This document shows positions 1 to 11,652 of a stretch of DNA of 64,000 nt, in pieces. Location of the stretch: NCBI GenBank assembly GCA_038030265.1, contig CM075941.1, positions 36,394,164-36,458,163 of the forward strand, in the 5' to 3' direction. Made by a program: the position numbers and the translations under genes. Numbering within the stretch: position 1 is the stretch's first letter; the number at the start of each line of letters is the position of its first letter. This DNA comes from Corythucha ciliata. Lineage: Eukaryota > Arthropoda > Insecta > Hemiptera > Tingidae. Under the pieces are notes generated by a model. The model did not search any database, had not been told where the DNA came from, and saw nothing but the letters and a program-made list of their open reading frames with translations.

Positions 1-789
1 GGTGCTTGAATCGATGTTGTTTTCCGTTACAGGAGGTTCTCTGGTAGGTTACCTTTTTTTAGCGGTATATTTGAATTTGGTTTTTACAAGTCGTAACATC
101 GCCCTACGACTAGACGAAATATTCGTTTTTCAAGGGATTCTCTTTTGTTTTTACAAACCTCACTCACCGAACAAGAAAGCTCAACTGTGAAAAATGAATT
201 CCTTCTTGTAAAAAACAAAATGGAAACTCTCGGGTTTCCCATGACAACAGAGAAGGCAATTTTGCAGTCGAGTCGACAAAAATGGAAACACCGGCTGGGG
301 GTGTTAAAAAAAAAAATACAAAAAAGCAGTATTGCCTGAGAAAAATGGCGCCCAAAGCAATACTGCTAATTTCAAGAATTCGACTACGTAATGTTGCTTC
401 CTCAAAAAAGCAATATTACAGTCGAAACTAGTGCTGCCAAGGTGTTCAAGAATAGGCCCCCTGTTCTGTAAAGTTAGCAACAGTCAAAACGACAGTTGAT
501 AGCGACTGTCGATTGTAGTGTTGTTATCAACAGTCGTTTTCTACATGTCAAGATCGTTTTGAGTGTTGGTGTTCTGTAAGAACTAACTTCCATAAAGAAA
601 AATGAATGTGTTTGGATACAATGGACCACATCAATAGGAATTCGGCCGAATAGAGGTCCCAATCTGTCAGCTATGATTGAAGAAGTCTCAGTGCTACATA
701 AGGACGAAAATACTAGCATTTGGAGAACCGCAATCTCTCAGCAATTATCCTGCTAAGTCGAGAAAAAAGTCAATCCAACTATGAATAGA
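1..789. other. Non-coding stretch, no gene recognised
   Basis: The open frames are short, overlapping and AT-rich, and none resembles a known protein. A small hairpin lies at about 330-375 (arms GCAGTATTGC and GCAATACTGC). A segment from about 453 (GGCCCCCTGTTCTGTAAAGT) recurs inverted at about 4836-4856, which may mark the ends of an old element, but no target duplication supports this. Confidence 0.4.
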
Positions 790-1136
790 CCAAAGTCATA
801 TGGAAAACCAAGTCCTCAGACTCGAGGAAAAAAATGTTTTTTATTTTGGGTTGGAATTTTTGGTCCCGTTAAGAATAAAAAAGGAGAAACCCCGCCAAAT
901 ACAAAAATTATTATATTTATTTTCGGCTTGAATTTGTAGCGTGATATCTATCTTGATACCATATGTTTTTTCCAACACTTAACTTTTGTATAATTTTTGA
1001 TTTTAGCGGGTGATCTACTTTCATAGTAGAGCAGCGCAACGTATCGGGAGCAAAAATCCCAACCCACGAACTGCTTCATTTTTTTAACATACAAATAATA
1101 CAAAGTTTAATGACTTGGTTTTCCATATGACTTTGG
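790..1136. mobile_element. Short TIR element (MITE-like)
   Basis: A perfect 25-bp inverted repeat, beginning CCAAAGTCATATGGAAAACC, lies at 790-814 and 1112-1136. A second inverted pair (CCCGCCAAATACAAAAATTA and ATAATTTTTGATTTTAGCGG) extends the arms inward. ATAGA occurs just outside both ends and may be the target duplication, but the boundary is one base uncertain. There is no coding capacity. The superfamily is not assigned. Confidence 0.65.
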
Positions 1137-3717
1137 GATAGACATATATGTAAAGAAAAAATAAGCAACTTACTGCGTGAGCTCGCTTGCAAATACATTA
1201 TTTTCCTTTTTTCTTAATAGGATGTCGCCATATGAGGAGGCTAGGCCCTTTAAGCTTTAGTTCTGTTCTGTTAGTTCTAAGGTCCTTGTTCGTTGGGACG
1301 GGCCCCTGGAGCCTACATCACGAGTTTCCCCTGCCCTGAGCCATCTACGTCTCTTGTTTGTCACAGAACGAGGATTTTCCAATAATATCACGAAAATACG
1401 CGAATTTGTCACCACCGGCACTCAATCCACTCCTTCAGCAGTTACGAAAAAGTCGTGGGTCGCGGTAACATCTGAGTTTAGGAGCACTTTTCCACATCCA
1501 CTCTCGACAAAACACAATTATTGCTACCCGCGGTTAGAACTGGCGGCATCAAATGACAATTATGTAAAACAAAGTCAACACTTAATTCAAGAAATAAACT
1601 CAAAAAAGCACACAGATTGAATGATCCGTCCTTCTTATCAGCTGACGGTGTCGTTAACAACACCTCCAATCCTGTTGGTCTTGATACCAACACCCAATCA
1701 TAACTGATGGCGTACAACGACATTTCAAGTTGTATTGCTTACAACGATTTATAAAAGAACTGGATTGCTCATCACTGCTGATAAAGAATAGCCATCAAAT
1801 AAGCTCCCAAAGTGGGTGAGAGGGGTGGAGTCAAGGTCTATATATAAGAAGGTCTGCTCATGTCCGATGAACTGCGGAGGGACACTGTGGGCAGATGACT
1901 TCAATTTATATTTATTTAACACCTCTGCTCCAGTATACTTCATAACTCTAAATACATATTGCTTGATGGTCGAGTAGCTTGCTATCTTTGCATGAATCAA
2001 TATAATTCATAAAAATTATTTCCAACGGAAATCAGAACGATACGACTGCTGAACGCACCACATATTTTCTTACATACGATTCTCTTCTACAACGTAATAG
2101 AATGTGCGGTACGTAGCAGAACGACATAATGACGTCGCTTTTGGCAGAGCCATGAAAACAGGAGTACGGGTTACGCTAGTCTAGAAAGGGAGAGTGATGG
2201 GCATACTGCTCACTGTTCTTTCACTCATCGCTAACACTTGACATTCATTTTAGCTTGTCGCCCCAAGGGTTAATCTGTAGAGCACGTTATGAAATGATTA
2301 GGTGGGCATCCTCGAATCTAGTCGCAGCTAAAACCATGCGTTTCATCATAATGACGGCGCGAAAAATGTACAAGACATCCGTAACTTAGCCGCTACCGCT
2401 CAATCCTGAGCCCCTCGAGGTATCTGTCGCTCAACAACGTGAATGCATTGTCGGACGTCATCCTTCAATCAACTTACTTTGTCCGAAGAAAAATTCGGAA
2501 CACTTCACAGAAAATCAAGAATGTACATGCAAGTAAATATGACGCTATGACAACCATTCACATTGGAGAACACCTAGGAAGAATTCCTGATGTTTTGTTT
2601 ATTATTTTTGCCCACAATGACGTCATTTTTACCTTTCCCCCCTCGACAATCGAAATGCATGATCGGACCTTTTTTTTAATAGACCTTGGGGTGGAGTTTC
2701 AAAGTAATAATACTGGAAGAGAGTTGTGTTGCCATAACTACACAAGGAGAGGGACAGGGCGATTGTTTATCAGGGGATGACCTGCCCCCTACACGCCCCT
2801 CCAGTCCGCTGTGAGCAATCCAGGTTTATATATCGTTGGTTGTTTTCTCCAAAGTCGTATAGATGCCAAGTCATTTCTCTTCTGATAACGCGTGGTCACT
2901 AAAGCTAGAGGGAAAATTGCTCCCGCTAGAGTGACACATGACATTTGGTCCCAAAATTTGGCGGTTCGGAAAACGCCTATGAACAAATAAAAAAAATAAT
3001 AGTTCATTAAACCAAATGAAAACTATGAATATCGGGTCAATCACGACAATGAATAGTGGATGAATGGTTCAAGCAGACTAAAACAGGAGAAGATTTCCGT
3101 TGAGCTAAAAAAAAGTTTATTGTATCTATTGAAACGGTGTTGTTTCACGATGTTTTGTCAAGTGCAGCGAGATCCTGGGCATTCTCAAGAGTCAGGTGAG
3201 CATGGTGTTTCTTTCATCCCCTCTGCAGACCGAACGTTGAGGGCGAGTTTCACGCAGATAGTATACCTCGCCCCCTCCAAACAGCCATCGTCAAGTATAC
3301 ATGGCATGTTTTTGCACGCCTTATTTGTGCTGCACGGATTTCAAGTACTCATTCCAATCTAGAGAAAATTTTACATAAAATGCTTTGTATACATTTTCCA
3401 AACTTTGTCCCCAAAATAACTTCAAACCCACCTTGAACTTTTACCTTGAAAATTTGCGCTCTATACATTCGACTCACTAACGGCGGACATCTATCTACAG
3501 TTTCTCTAGCTGAGCTGGATTTTACACCGGGGCACGAAACACGACGGAATTTGAAGTTGAAATTAAATTGTTTTATAAAGAAAATGGATGGAAAAGAATC
3601 GAAATAAATAAAAAAATATTCTATCAGTGAAAACGAAAAATGTCCAAAATCCAGCTCTAATCTTGTTTGCTTCACATGTGAAGCAAATAAGGTCCAGTTT
3701 GTGAAGCAGGCACTTCA
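1137..3717. other. Non-coding stretch, no gene recognised
   Basis: Only short open frames with no recognisable motif. Around 3380-3470 the sequence resembles the core of the TTAA element at 35966-36359 (CTTTTACCTTGAAAATT, then a run like TTCGACTCAC), so it is probably an old diverged copy of that family without preserved ends. Confidence 0.4.
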
Positions 3718-4634
3718 TTAACCCTGACAGGTACCTTCTACGTCTGGGAGACGTAGAGTCGAAAAAAAAACAGCTGTCATTCTTTCGTAAGAGTGGGGAA
3801 GGGTTGACACTCAAGGAATGCCTTCCTCGGTTAGTTTGCTACGAGGAAGGGCAGTGATAAAATCTTCAAAAAGCTTCGAAAATGAGTCACAAACTTTTTT
3901 GTAAAATGTTATACGTCTTCACATCACATTCTCTTCACATGACATTGTTTCTATGAATGGAATTAGCACCAAAATAATGTTTCAAGTAATCATTGTGGGC
4001 TGTTGTATTAGTCCTCATGTTTCAGTGAAGTGACTAGTGGTGAGGGGGGGGGGGGTCAGGGCTCCGATGGAATTCTGACATTTCCAAATCGACTATTATT
4101 AGAAAAATCGAATTTTCATGTTTGCTACTATATTTTGAAAATGACTTGATGGATAGGTTAACCAAATACTAAAAGTGCCGTTTTTGTGCGTAGCAAAAAA
4201 TGTGCTCCACAAAGAAGAAACGACTGTGGACGAATGATGACCTCGTGGATGAAATGGAGCGTCCTTTGTCAGACGTTGGTGATGACTTTTCTCTCTCATC
4301 GTTGTAATTCGTTGCGATTCGTTTTTACGATGACAGAATACCTACCTCGTCATCCCAAATATGACGAAGGAAACAAAAGTCCTTTATAAATGCGATGTAA
4401 TTGTGGTTTCTCTCTTTTTCCGCCTAAGATTCCAAATCTTGAACTTCATGAGGGTAAAAAATTAATTCTGAATTGGAAAAAAGGCAAGAAAGGACTAGTT
4501 TATCCCAGCCACACAAAAAAAATGAATTAGGAACTGAATAGTACTTACATACAAGGGCTCAATTTGAATATACGTCTTAGAGACGTATAGGGTTCGTTAA
4601 GCGTTAAAAATGCAGGGGTACCTGTCAGGGTTAA
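3718..4634. mobile_element. Non-autonomous piggyBac-like element with TTAA duplication
   Basis: TTAA at 3718-3721 and 4631-4634 flanks a 909-bp segment whose ends are inverted copies of CCCTGACAGGTACC. Subterminal palindromes lie next to both ends: ACGTCTGGGAGACGT on the left and ACGTCTTAGAGACGT on the right. TTAA duplication with CCC-starting termini is the hallmark of piggyBac-type transposons. No transposase frame remains inside. A hairpin of CCTTCCTCG and CGAGGAAGG lies near 3822-3849. Confidence 0.75.
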
Positions 4635-5046
4635 AAAAAAGTTGAGACCAAATGTTGGAAGAGCGCTCTGGCGGGATCAAAATTTCAAATTTTATAAATG
4701 ACCACCGTTACCATAGCGATCGTGGTGAGTGGAAGAACTTGGGTTATATATATACAACTTTGGTTTACTCAAAGAACATCTCAGCATGACGTCATTGCTA
4801 ACGAGTGTTGCTACCGAGTGTTGTTTTCAACTGTACTTTACAGAACAGGCCCCCTGATCCTGGAATAATCCAAATATGCCAAACAACGTTATTATTATAA
4901 CAAATACCAATTATTAAAATTAAAAAAAATATTAATTAATTATTCAAATTTAAAAAAGAAACTTGCCGGGGCCAGAATAAGATAAAGTACTGATTTATTT
5001 AGTGCTCAATCTCATTCATAAATTCTTGGACACCGGTGATGAATTT

Positions 5047-5185
5047 AGGTCCGTTCCATTGTTTCGGTAGTGCTACACTTTTGAAGAAAATCATCTGGTT
5101 TCATTCAATTTTTCAAAATAAGTCAATGAGATCACATGGTTTTCTACACAAGTGCAGCACTAGCGAAACAAACTGGAACGGACCT
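5047..5185. mobile_element. Palindromic MITE-like element
   Basis: Arms starting AGGTCCGTTCCA at 5047 and ending TGGAACGGACCT at 5185 are inverted copies over about 35 bp, continuing with TTTCG(G/C)TAGTGCT. The loop is short and AT-rich. No clear target duplication is visible. Confidence 0.6.
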
Positions 5186-8076
5186 TTTGATTCAGAAATT
5201 TGTTGTTATTTTACTGTCACTCTGACGCTATCCCGATGGAGAAAATGCATTAAAGTAAAGGGGGGAAAAATGAAGTAGCAGCAAGGGGAATGATGGGACA
5301 TTTTAATTACGTAATTGGAGTTTTTCTTTTCGTCACGTCACCACTTCAAACGCGGGAAGAGAAAAATTAAAATGGATGAAGCCAGTTTATCACCGCTGAT
5401 AAAACGTCAAAGTATCTTTTTAAAAGTTTTAAAAACAACCATTGCCCAACTCCCTGCCCCTAAAATCCAGTTCTCTTCCATGCCCTTTTCCGCGTCGCTT
5501 GTGCACGGGGAACTTCCTAGAAATCATTTTATTTGGATAAATGGATGTTGCTTATCAGGGTAATTATCTTAAGTCAGCTAAAGAGACTTGTTTGGAGCAG
5601 GGGAGCTTGGACAGAGTTGCTCTTCCTCTATGCATTAGTAAACAAAGAGCAAAAGCGCAAACATTTTCTGGCTCTAATGTTCGGGGTTGGTTAGCGGCGC
5701 TCTACGCCTCTCTACATTCAGCCTTGTATACAGCTCGTCCCAAGCTCCCTTTTTCTCACATCAGCAGTTAATTATAGTGAGCTCCCTGGCTTAGGTGTCG
5801 TAGGTGGGAGGGGTAAAAGTAATTAGAATTCCACGGCGTCCTCTTATTTAGATAAATGACCCAGAAGTGTAAAAACGGGAAAGGGGGGTGAGCAAAATGG
5901 CTCGGGAATAAATGAGGAGAAAAAGTTACAAAGTAATTTTATGATTGTTCTAATCAATGCCGTTATCGAAATTCTCGAGAAACGTCTGTACCGTCGTCAA
6001 ACAGTTCTTTCAAGCGGTTAAAATGTGTCCTTTGAATCTGTCAAGGGAATGTAAAAGCTCCCCGTCAGTAGACTCCACCACCAACCAATAACCCTTCTAC
6101 CTCACTGTTCCTTTTTCCTGAATTACATTTTCCCTCGTGGAAAATCCTGTTTCTCATTTCTCCGTTTGCCAAAGTCTTCACAGTTTAGACCAACTACTTC
6201 AAAGAACTCTCTCTTCGTGTATTGATGCTATGCGTATCCCCCTCTCCACCCATGCTTTCTCACTATGCTAGTTTTACTTTTAAGGGGAGTTCATGATGTT
6301 TTAAACTGCTTAAAAAGCTTGAAGCCAATAATGGGAGGGATAAAAAGGAGAGAAGAAATAAACTCGGCTGTGGGAAGGCTTTTAAATGATAATACTTCAG
6401 GAACTTTGCGCCTGAAGTACCTACGTGGAAAGAAAGAATTGGCGAAGAGGGAGGGGTGAATTAAAGAAACAGAAGAAGCTATGTTCATAACTCCAAAGTA
6501 CTTTTATCTTCCTAATAGAAGTCAAGGAGGTTGTAAGTAATAAAATTGTAGGGAAGCGAAGCTTCCATAAATATTAAAAGAACAGCTACACATAAGCCCT
6601 TTTCCGGCTTACAAACGTTCCTGAAAAGAACTAAAAAGAAACTGTAGACAATATATCAATGCATTTTTTAAAAAGGAAACACGATGAAATCTCTGGCTAA
6701 TTGAATTGAGCATACAATGCTAGATTTTCTCTTCTTTTTTTTCGGAAGAATTATTTCAGAGCCCCTTTAATGGTCGTATCCTGTGAAATTCAAAGCAGGA
6801 AAAACTGTCTGAGGAAAAGGTCGAGCATATATACGGAGTTAAAAGAAACGACGAAAACTGTTCCATTGAACTGACTATACAAGTTACCTGGGGAATACTG
6901 CCAGAATGAACTCGTAAAAGCCTTTTTCCTGCCTTCGCCCTTGATACACCTACCTACTCCGTTAAGAGAGAATGCAAATTTAATTTGCACTGCATGCTAG
7001 TGTGGAGAAGTTGTCTCCAGCAGAACAAAAATTCATTAATGCAAGACTCAACTTGGCGCTCGTACTTTACTGTTTGTGCTCAAACTCGGTAGGAGTTTCA
7101 GATCTTTTTTTTTTTTTTTTCGGTCAGAAGTGGAGTTTCATCCCGAACCCACACATTATTTTCACAATAACCCTGAGATGTCTCTTCAACTACTGAAATC
7201 ATTCAGTGATTTTTTTGAAGAAAGGGTAACGGAGAGAAAGCGTTAGGCTGAGGGAGCAGACAAATATTTTGAAATTATTGACGTTTTTAATTATTAAGGT
7301 CAAGCATGATTCACTAATTACTACAGAATCGACTCCCATTTCGTTCCCTCGCCACTTAAAAACTCCCATTAAAGACAGATGTTAAGTTTCTCGGGTCAAT
7401 TGATTGGCCTCTTGTTCTGCTTACTTGACTCATCTTACGCTTGGATTAACGAGAATAAACTTTGAAGAGGGCTTTTGCATGCGTACCTATATGATGAGGC
7501 AGGACCGAATACGTGGGTGGTGGGGGTAGCGGGTTGGTGTCATACCAAGCGACGTTCTAAACTGTATTGAGTATACCTACTACTTATTTTTACTTTTTTT
7601 CGAACATATAATTATATGAAACGGACTAATTTCTCTTTTAGACATCTGGAGAGATATTTACGTCTATTTATTCCTGAATTTCTGGCTCAAAACCCCTTCC
7701 TCAGCAGTATAATTTGATATAAAAATTGTTAGTAGAAGGGGGGGGGGACGACTTGTTAGCTGCATTGGTTTGTTGATGAACTGAGTCTGATCGCAAACAT
7801 CGATTCATGTGCATCGTAGTGTTATATCACGTTCGGCTGCGTGATATCGACTTCACGTCCCTATACATACTCTCGGGAGAAACGTTTCGGCGTTCTCATA
7901 GTCGTTCAGTGGTGGTTTTTTTAGACGCTGCTGTACCTGCGCCGTTTCACTTGTACCATTTGCCAATTCATCGACAATCTATTCTTCGTTTTTTTTTCCT
8001 CGATACCAATTGCTTCAATTACGAAATTGCAACTGATTTTGTGCTTATCACAATCACGAATTGTGCTGTGAAATAG
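5186..8076. other. Non-coding stretch, no gene recognised
   Basis: The longest open frames are under 80 codons and look random. Poly-T at about 7107-7120 and G-runs at about 7738-7747 are present. No repeat boundary, RNA gene or conserved motif is seen. Confidence 0.4.
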
Positions 8077-8218
8077 TACATTTCATAACAAGTGCGGAAA
8101 GTATGAAATATCGTGCGAGAGTTGTTAGACGAACGAGTCGTAGTCGAGTGAGTCTATTACTCGAGCACATGATAATAATACTTTCTGACGAGTCATGAAC
8201 GACTTTTTTCACACTATA
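8077..8218. repeat. Dispersed repeat with CGAG-rich core, copy 1
   Basis: This copy starts near TTTCATAACAAGTG and contains GTGCGAGAGTTGTTAGACGA followed by a CGAGTCGTAGTCGAGTGAG core, ending near TTTTTTCACAC. The same architecture recurs at 33795-33945 and twice at 60110-60385. TTTCAC-type sequence at one end and its complement-like partner at the other suggest a short TIR element. Confidence 0.5.
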
Positions 8219-8699
8219 CCAAAAGAAGACGAGCCTGGAATAATTTCCCCACCCATTCTGCCAAAATATTTTATTCGAAGGTCATAAATGGAACTTTCCT
8301 CAATTAGGGGAGAAGATATTGCATATTTATTTTGTCTCCTAGAGGGCATCACGGTTTCACGGTTTTATTAGTAAAAAATGGTAGTTAGAGCTCAGACGTT
8401 AAATAAGTTTAAAATTCCTCCACCGGCCCCAAGCAAATAATTTCTTCGAAGGTCATTAATAGAACTTCTCTCAATTTGCCGAGAAGCGATTGCATATTTA
8501 TCTCCTGAAGGTATACACGGTTTTATTCCTCAAAAATCTTACAGTAGTGGTAAGCAGAAATCAAATTTTAAATTCAAGATGTCAAAATGCATATTACAAT
8601 CGTCGCAGACCACGTGTAGTCATAAACTCGAAAATTCAACATGGTCATTGGGCAGTTTCCGTACAGAATAATGGCTTAAGTAGCTGATTTAGCAAGAGA

Positions 8700-9500
8700 A
8701 CCAGGAGGTACGCCTTACGACACTTCGAAGAACCGATTGGTGCAAACATCGGAGAATAAAATCATCCGACATCTTGAGGAGACCAGTTTGGGAGATCAAA
8801 AACCATCCCAACTTCTTTAACAAATGCAGACTCTAGTAGGTAGCGCTGCATGAATTGAGTTACTTCGCACCGTATGGCTAATAGCACTTCCTCAACGAAC
8901 CAGGAGAGTGCTAGCTGCAGTAAAAGTTGAGGACATTGATCTACTAGCCGGTATTGCCGACAGGGTGTACGAATTTGAAACACCGTCATACGCAAATGAA
9001 ATTAACGACGGACAACCTCAAGCAGCAAGACTCGTCAGAGAAGTACAACACTTAAAATCAACTGTTTGAGTGCAAGCCAGGAGTAGATCATCCTCCAGAA
9101 CAAGTTCATTCGAAGAAAAATTCAAATAAATGTCACAAGCCCTATGGTTGGCATAACAAGAACCCTCTTCAAAACTCACAAACCTTTCCGAAAAACTGGG
9201 AAAAACGGCAGTTGCAGCGGGTACAGCCGTTATACGACGATCGCTCCAACCACCTTTTCATCACCTATTTAAACACGAACTTGATATTTCTGATAGAAAC
9301 CGGCGCGACTGTGAACGTTCTACCTGCATCCAAATTCAACGGAAGAAGAGTTACCAACTTCAAGGTCCATGCTGCAAATGGTACGTCAATATCTACCTAT
9401 GGCACGATTCCTTTAACTCTGAATTTGGATTTACGTCCATCATTCAAATGGCCCTTCCTCATCGCTCGCGTCTCCGCGATTTTAACTTCAAGCAGACCTA
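8700..9500 (+). pseudogene. Ty3/gypsy gag and protease remnant
   Basis: The plus strand reads, with several stops and frameshifts, as the gag of a Mag-type gypsy LTR retrotransposon. There is a segment with ETSLGDQKPSQLL, then LPQRTRRVLAA, then a run ending RVYEFETPSYANEIN. It is followed from about 9212 by a retropepsin-like domain containing LIETGATVNVLPASKF and, later, AANGTSISTYG. In active family members the protease catalytic motif is DTG or DSG; here the first residue is glutamate, so this copy would not be catalytic. Stops at about 8817-8820 and 8850-8853 and another near 9066 interrupt the gag. The coding trace stops around 9470, where the rest of pol is missing. Confidence 0.75.
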
Positions 9501-9740
9501 CGCCAGCGCCCATGCCACGGCGTGCACTTAAACTTCATTTCTTTCTCTCTCTCTCTCTGGAGGTCTCCTTAAGATGTGGGCAGTACCTAGACCGTCGCCA
9601 GCCCTTACCTGGCCTGAACTTCATTTCTCTGCAGTTCACAACTTCCAACCGGTACAGCAAGGGGGAAGATAATATCGTAACCGATGCTCTCAGTCGCATC
9701 GCTAGCCGTGAATCACTCCTGCGATAACTCAGCTCTGGCA
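9500..9740 (+). pseudogene. Gypsy RNase H tail fused by internal deletion
   Basis: The frame that carries the protease continues through a scrambled, CT-rich stretch into KGEDNIVTDALSRIAS, which is the end of a gypsy RNase H domain (the VADALSR motif). Reverse transcriptase and most of RNase H are absent, so protease and RNase H tail were joined by a large internal deletion. The (TC) run at about 9541-9557 lies near the junction and may have promoted it. No integrase follows. It is the same element class as the copies at 32790-33730 and 60736-63290. Confidence 0.65.
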
Positions 9741-10919
9741 TCGTCTAAAATAGAGGACACAACTCTCCTAACTCTGATGACCCAGCCCGACCACCTGGTT
9801 AAATCAATTTCCTGGAATTAACACCACAATAATGTGCGAAACCTCGACTGGGAGCAATCGTCTCTATCTTCAGGAAGATTCAGCTATATGTACAGAGATC
9901 TAGGCCTCCTGAAGCCTCGTCGCAGTGGGCTACTAACGCCCGGGCCAGAGTAACAGAGAATACATAACAACTCAGCCACCCGCAATAACGATCGTGAAAC
10001 GGGACACAATGAGTGAAGTGGGAGGAGAACTGAGCTATCAATGAGCGGCAGGCTCTCAGCCCTAATAAGCAGTGGCGCATGAACGAACAGGGTATAGGGG
10101 CACAATTTACCCCACCCCCATTTGAGCCGGGCGTCACAGCGCGTGCATTTGTATGTAGCTTCATAATTTCGGCTGACAGAGAATCTTCGAAGCCTTTTTC
10201 CCAACGCCTTTTTTTGTTGAAAACGCTTTACAAATTGTATTCTGGCTTTCCTGTTCCTCCCTTTTGGCATATTGGTTTCCGAGCTTAGTAAGCCCAAAAT
10301 TCTGAAGATTCCGAGACAGTTTCAGGGCTGAACGGCTGAGTCATTGTTTCGTGTGAATAATTACCAGTTAGAGAGCAAAAAAGTAAATTTATGTGGCTAA
10401 CCTACTATTTAAGACTACAAGATTGATATACGGAGCCAAACTGTAAGTTTCAGGCTACATTCTTGAAGAAAATGGCTATTTCACGACAGCAGGTGAATTT
10501 CTGTGGCCTAATTTACATAATAAAGCAAAATTGTCGGTCTGTCGTTTGTACGATCGAGAAAAATAGTTTTAGGGCAGAGCAACCCTTCAGGGCATCACTT
10601 CCTCAGATTATCCCGATGCTTCTGAGCTCTTGCAACCCCACCTTTGGATCAGTTCCGTGACCATTCGGAGGCATTCCTACTGAGTTCTAGAGACGATTTT
10701 CGCATTTCGCGTGTAAGAAACATCTATAAGCATAAAAATGATCGATGATGGAGTCAAATATTCAGTATCGGGGTTAAAACATGTATTCTACTCATGTGGC
10801 CGAAAAATGAGATTACGAGGCAAAATTTTCAGTTTCCTGACCAGTCAATTTTAGAGGCACAATCACCACATAAATATTGTTTTCAGACAAATTTCTGAGT
10901 TAATGTTATATTTTTAGGG
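9741..10919. other. Non-coding stretch, no gene recognised
   Basis: A 137-codon minus-strand frame at 9884-10297 has a basic N-terminus and Cys pairs but overlaps other frames and matches nothing I recognise; I treat it as chance. No repeat ends are visible. Confidence 0.35.
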
Positions 10920-10924
10920 TTATA

Positions 10925-11440
10925 GTTTTGGCTTTTTTCTTCTTCTTTTCCTGAGCTTTCGCCTTCTTGTGCTGAAGGCATCGTCAGAGAACTTTTTGGG
11001 TTTTTTATTTTAAATCATAGACATGTGACGAATGGAGGGGTGTCAATTTCTTCTTCTTGATTAGAAAATTTGTTGTTAATGGCAACTGAGAATGTCTTCT
11101 GGTTATCTTCTTTTCAAGTTTGCAATCAGTGGCCTCCAGGCATGTGGTACATGAATTCCTTCATCTCTGTTGAAGTTTTCTTTTTTCTTTATTTCCATGG
11201 CTTCTCGAATTTTTCGTTTCTTCCACGAACTTTCAATTGCCAGTATTTTGGTATCTTCAAATTTGATGACGTGTGATTGTCCGCTGTACATGTGTTAAGC
11301 TATTGCAGATTTTTCAATATTGCGGTGTTTTACGGCTGACATGTGTTCTTTCATCCTTGTTTTGACGTTTCGAAGAGTTTCACCTATGTAAGATTTGTTA
11401 CAGCTGCAAGGTATTTCGTAGACACCTCGTATGGCTTAAA
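10925..11440 (-). pseudogene. Penelope-like element, GIY-YIG endonuclease end
   Basis: Read on the minus strand from 11440 downward, the sequence encodes the C-terminal endonuclease of a Penelope-like retroelement. GVYEIPCSCNKSYIGETLRN gives the GIY-YIG core with its cysteine pair, followed by RMKEHMSAVKHRNIEKSAIA, a stop codon where the family has an acidic residue before HM, then KFEDTKILA, REAMEIKKK and NFNRDEG. A basic tail with SDDAFSTRRRK follows, but an in-frame stop precedes it. The reverse transcriptase is absent beyond 11440, so the copy is cut at its 5-prime side. The nuclease nicks target DNA in active elements. The domain is well preserved apart from the stops. Confidence 0.8.
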
Positions 11441-11502
11441 AACTAATAATATTAATATAAATTTCTGAGTTCTCAGTAAAAGTGACAGATTTTCTTGGTA
11501 TT

Positions 11503-11652
11503 TTAAGCCGCCTTCACATGCAAGCTTTAAAAATCTGAGCTGTGGGCTTCAACCAATCAGAGCGCTCCGAGTACATGGCGCGGAGCACTCTGATTGCTTG
11601 AAGCCCACAGCTCAGCTTTTTAAAGCTTGCATGTAAAGGCGTCTCTATTTAA
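11503..11652. mobile_element. Palindromic TTAA-flanked MITE
   Basis: TTAA at both ends (11503-11506, 11649-11652) encloses long inverted arms that include CATGCAAGCTTTAAAAA and CTGAGCTGTGGGCTTCAA, with a central GAGCGCTCCG-type turn. The left terminus reads TTAAGCCGCCTTCACATG. Its outer consensus is shared with the elements at 14476, 31510, 36360, 55141 and 59754. Confidence 0.75.

Noticed and set aside
453..4856. A 4.4-kb TIR element bounded by CTGTTCTGTAAAGT
   Set aside because: The inverted motif is short, the bases outside it do not match as a duplication, and the piggyBac-like element lies inside without a clear relation.
9884..10297. 137-codon minus-strand frame with Cys pairs
   Set aside because: No known motif, composition like the surroundings, overlapping frames on both strands.
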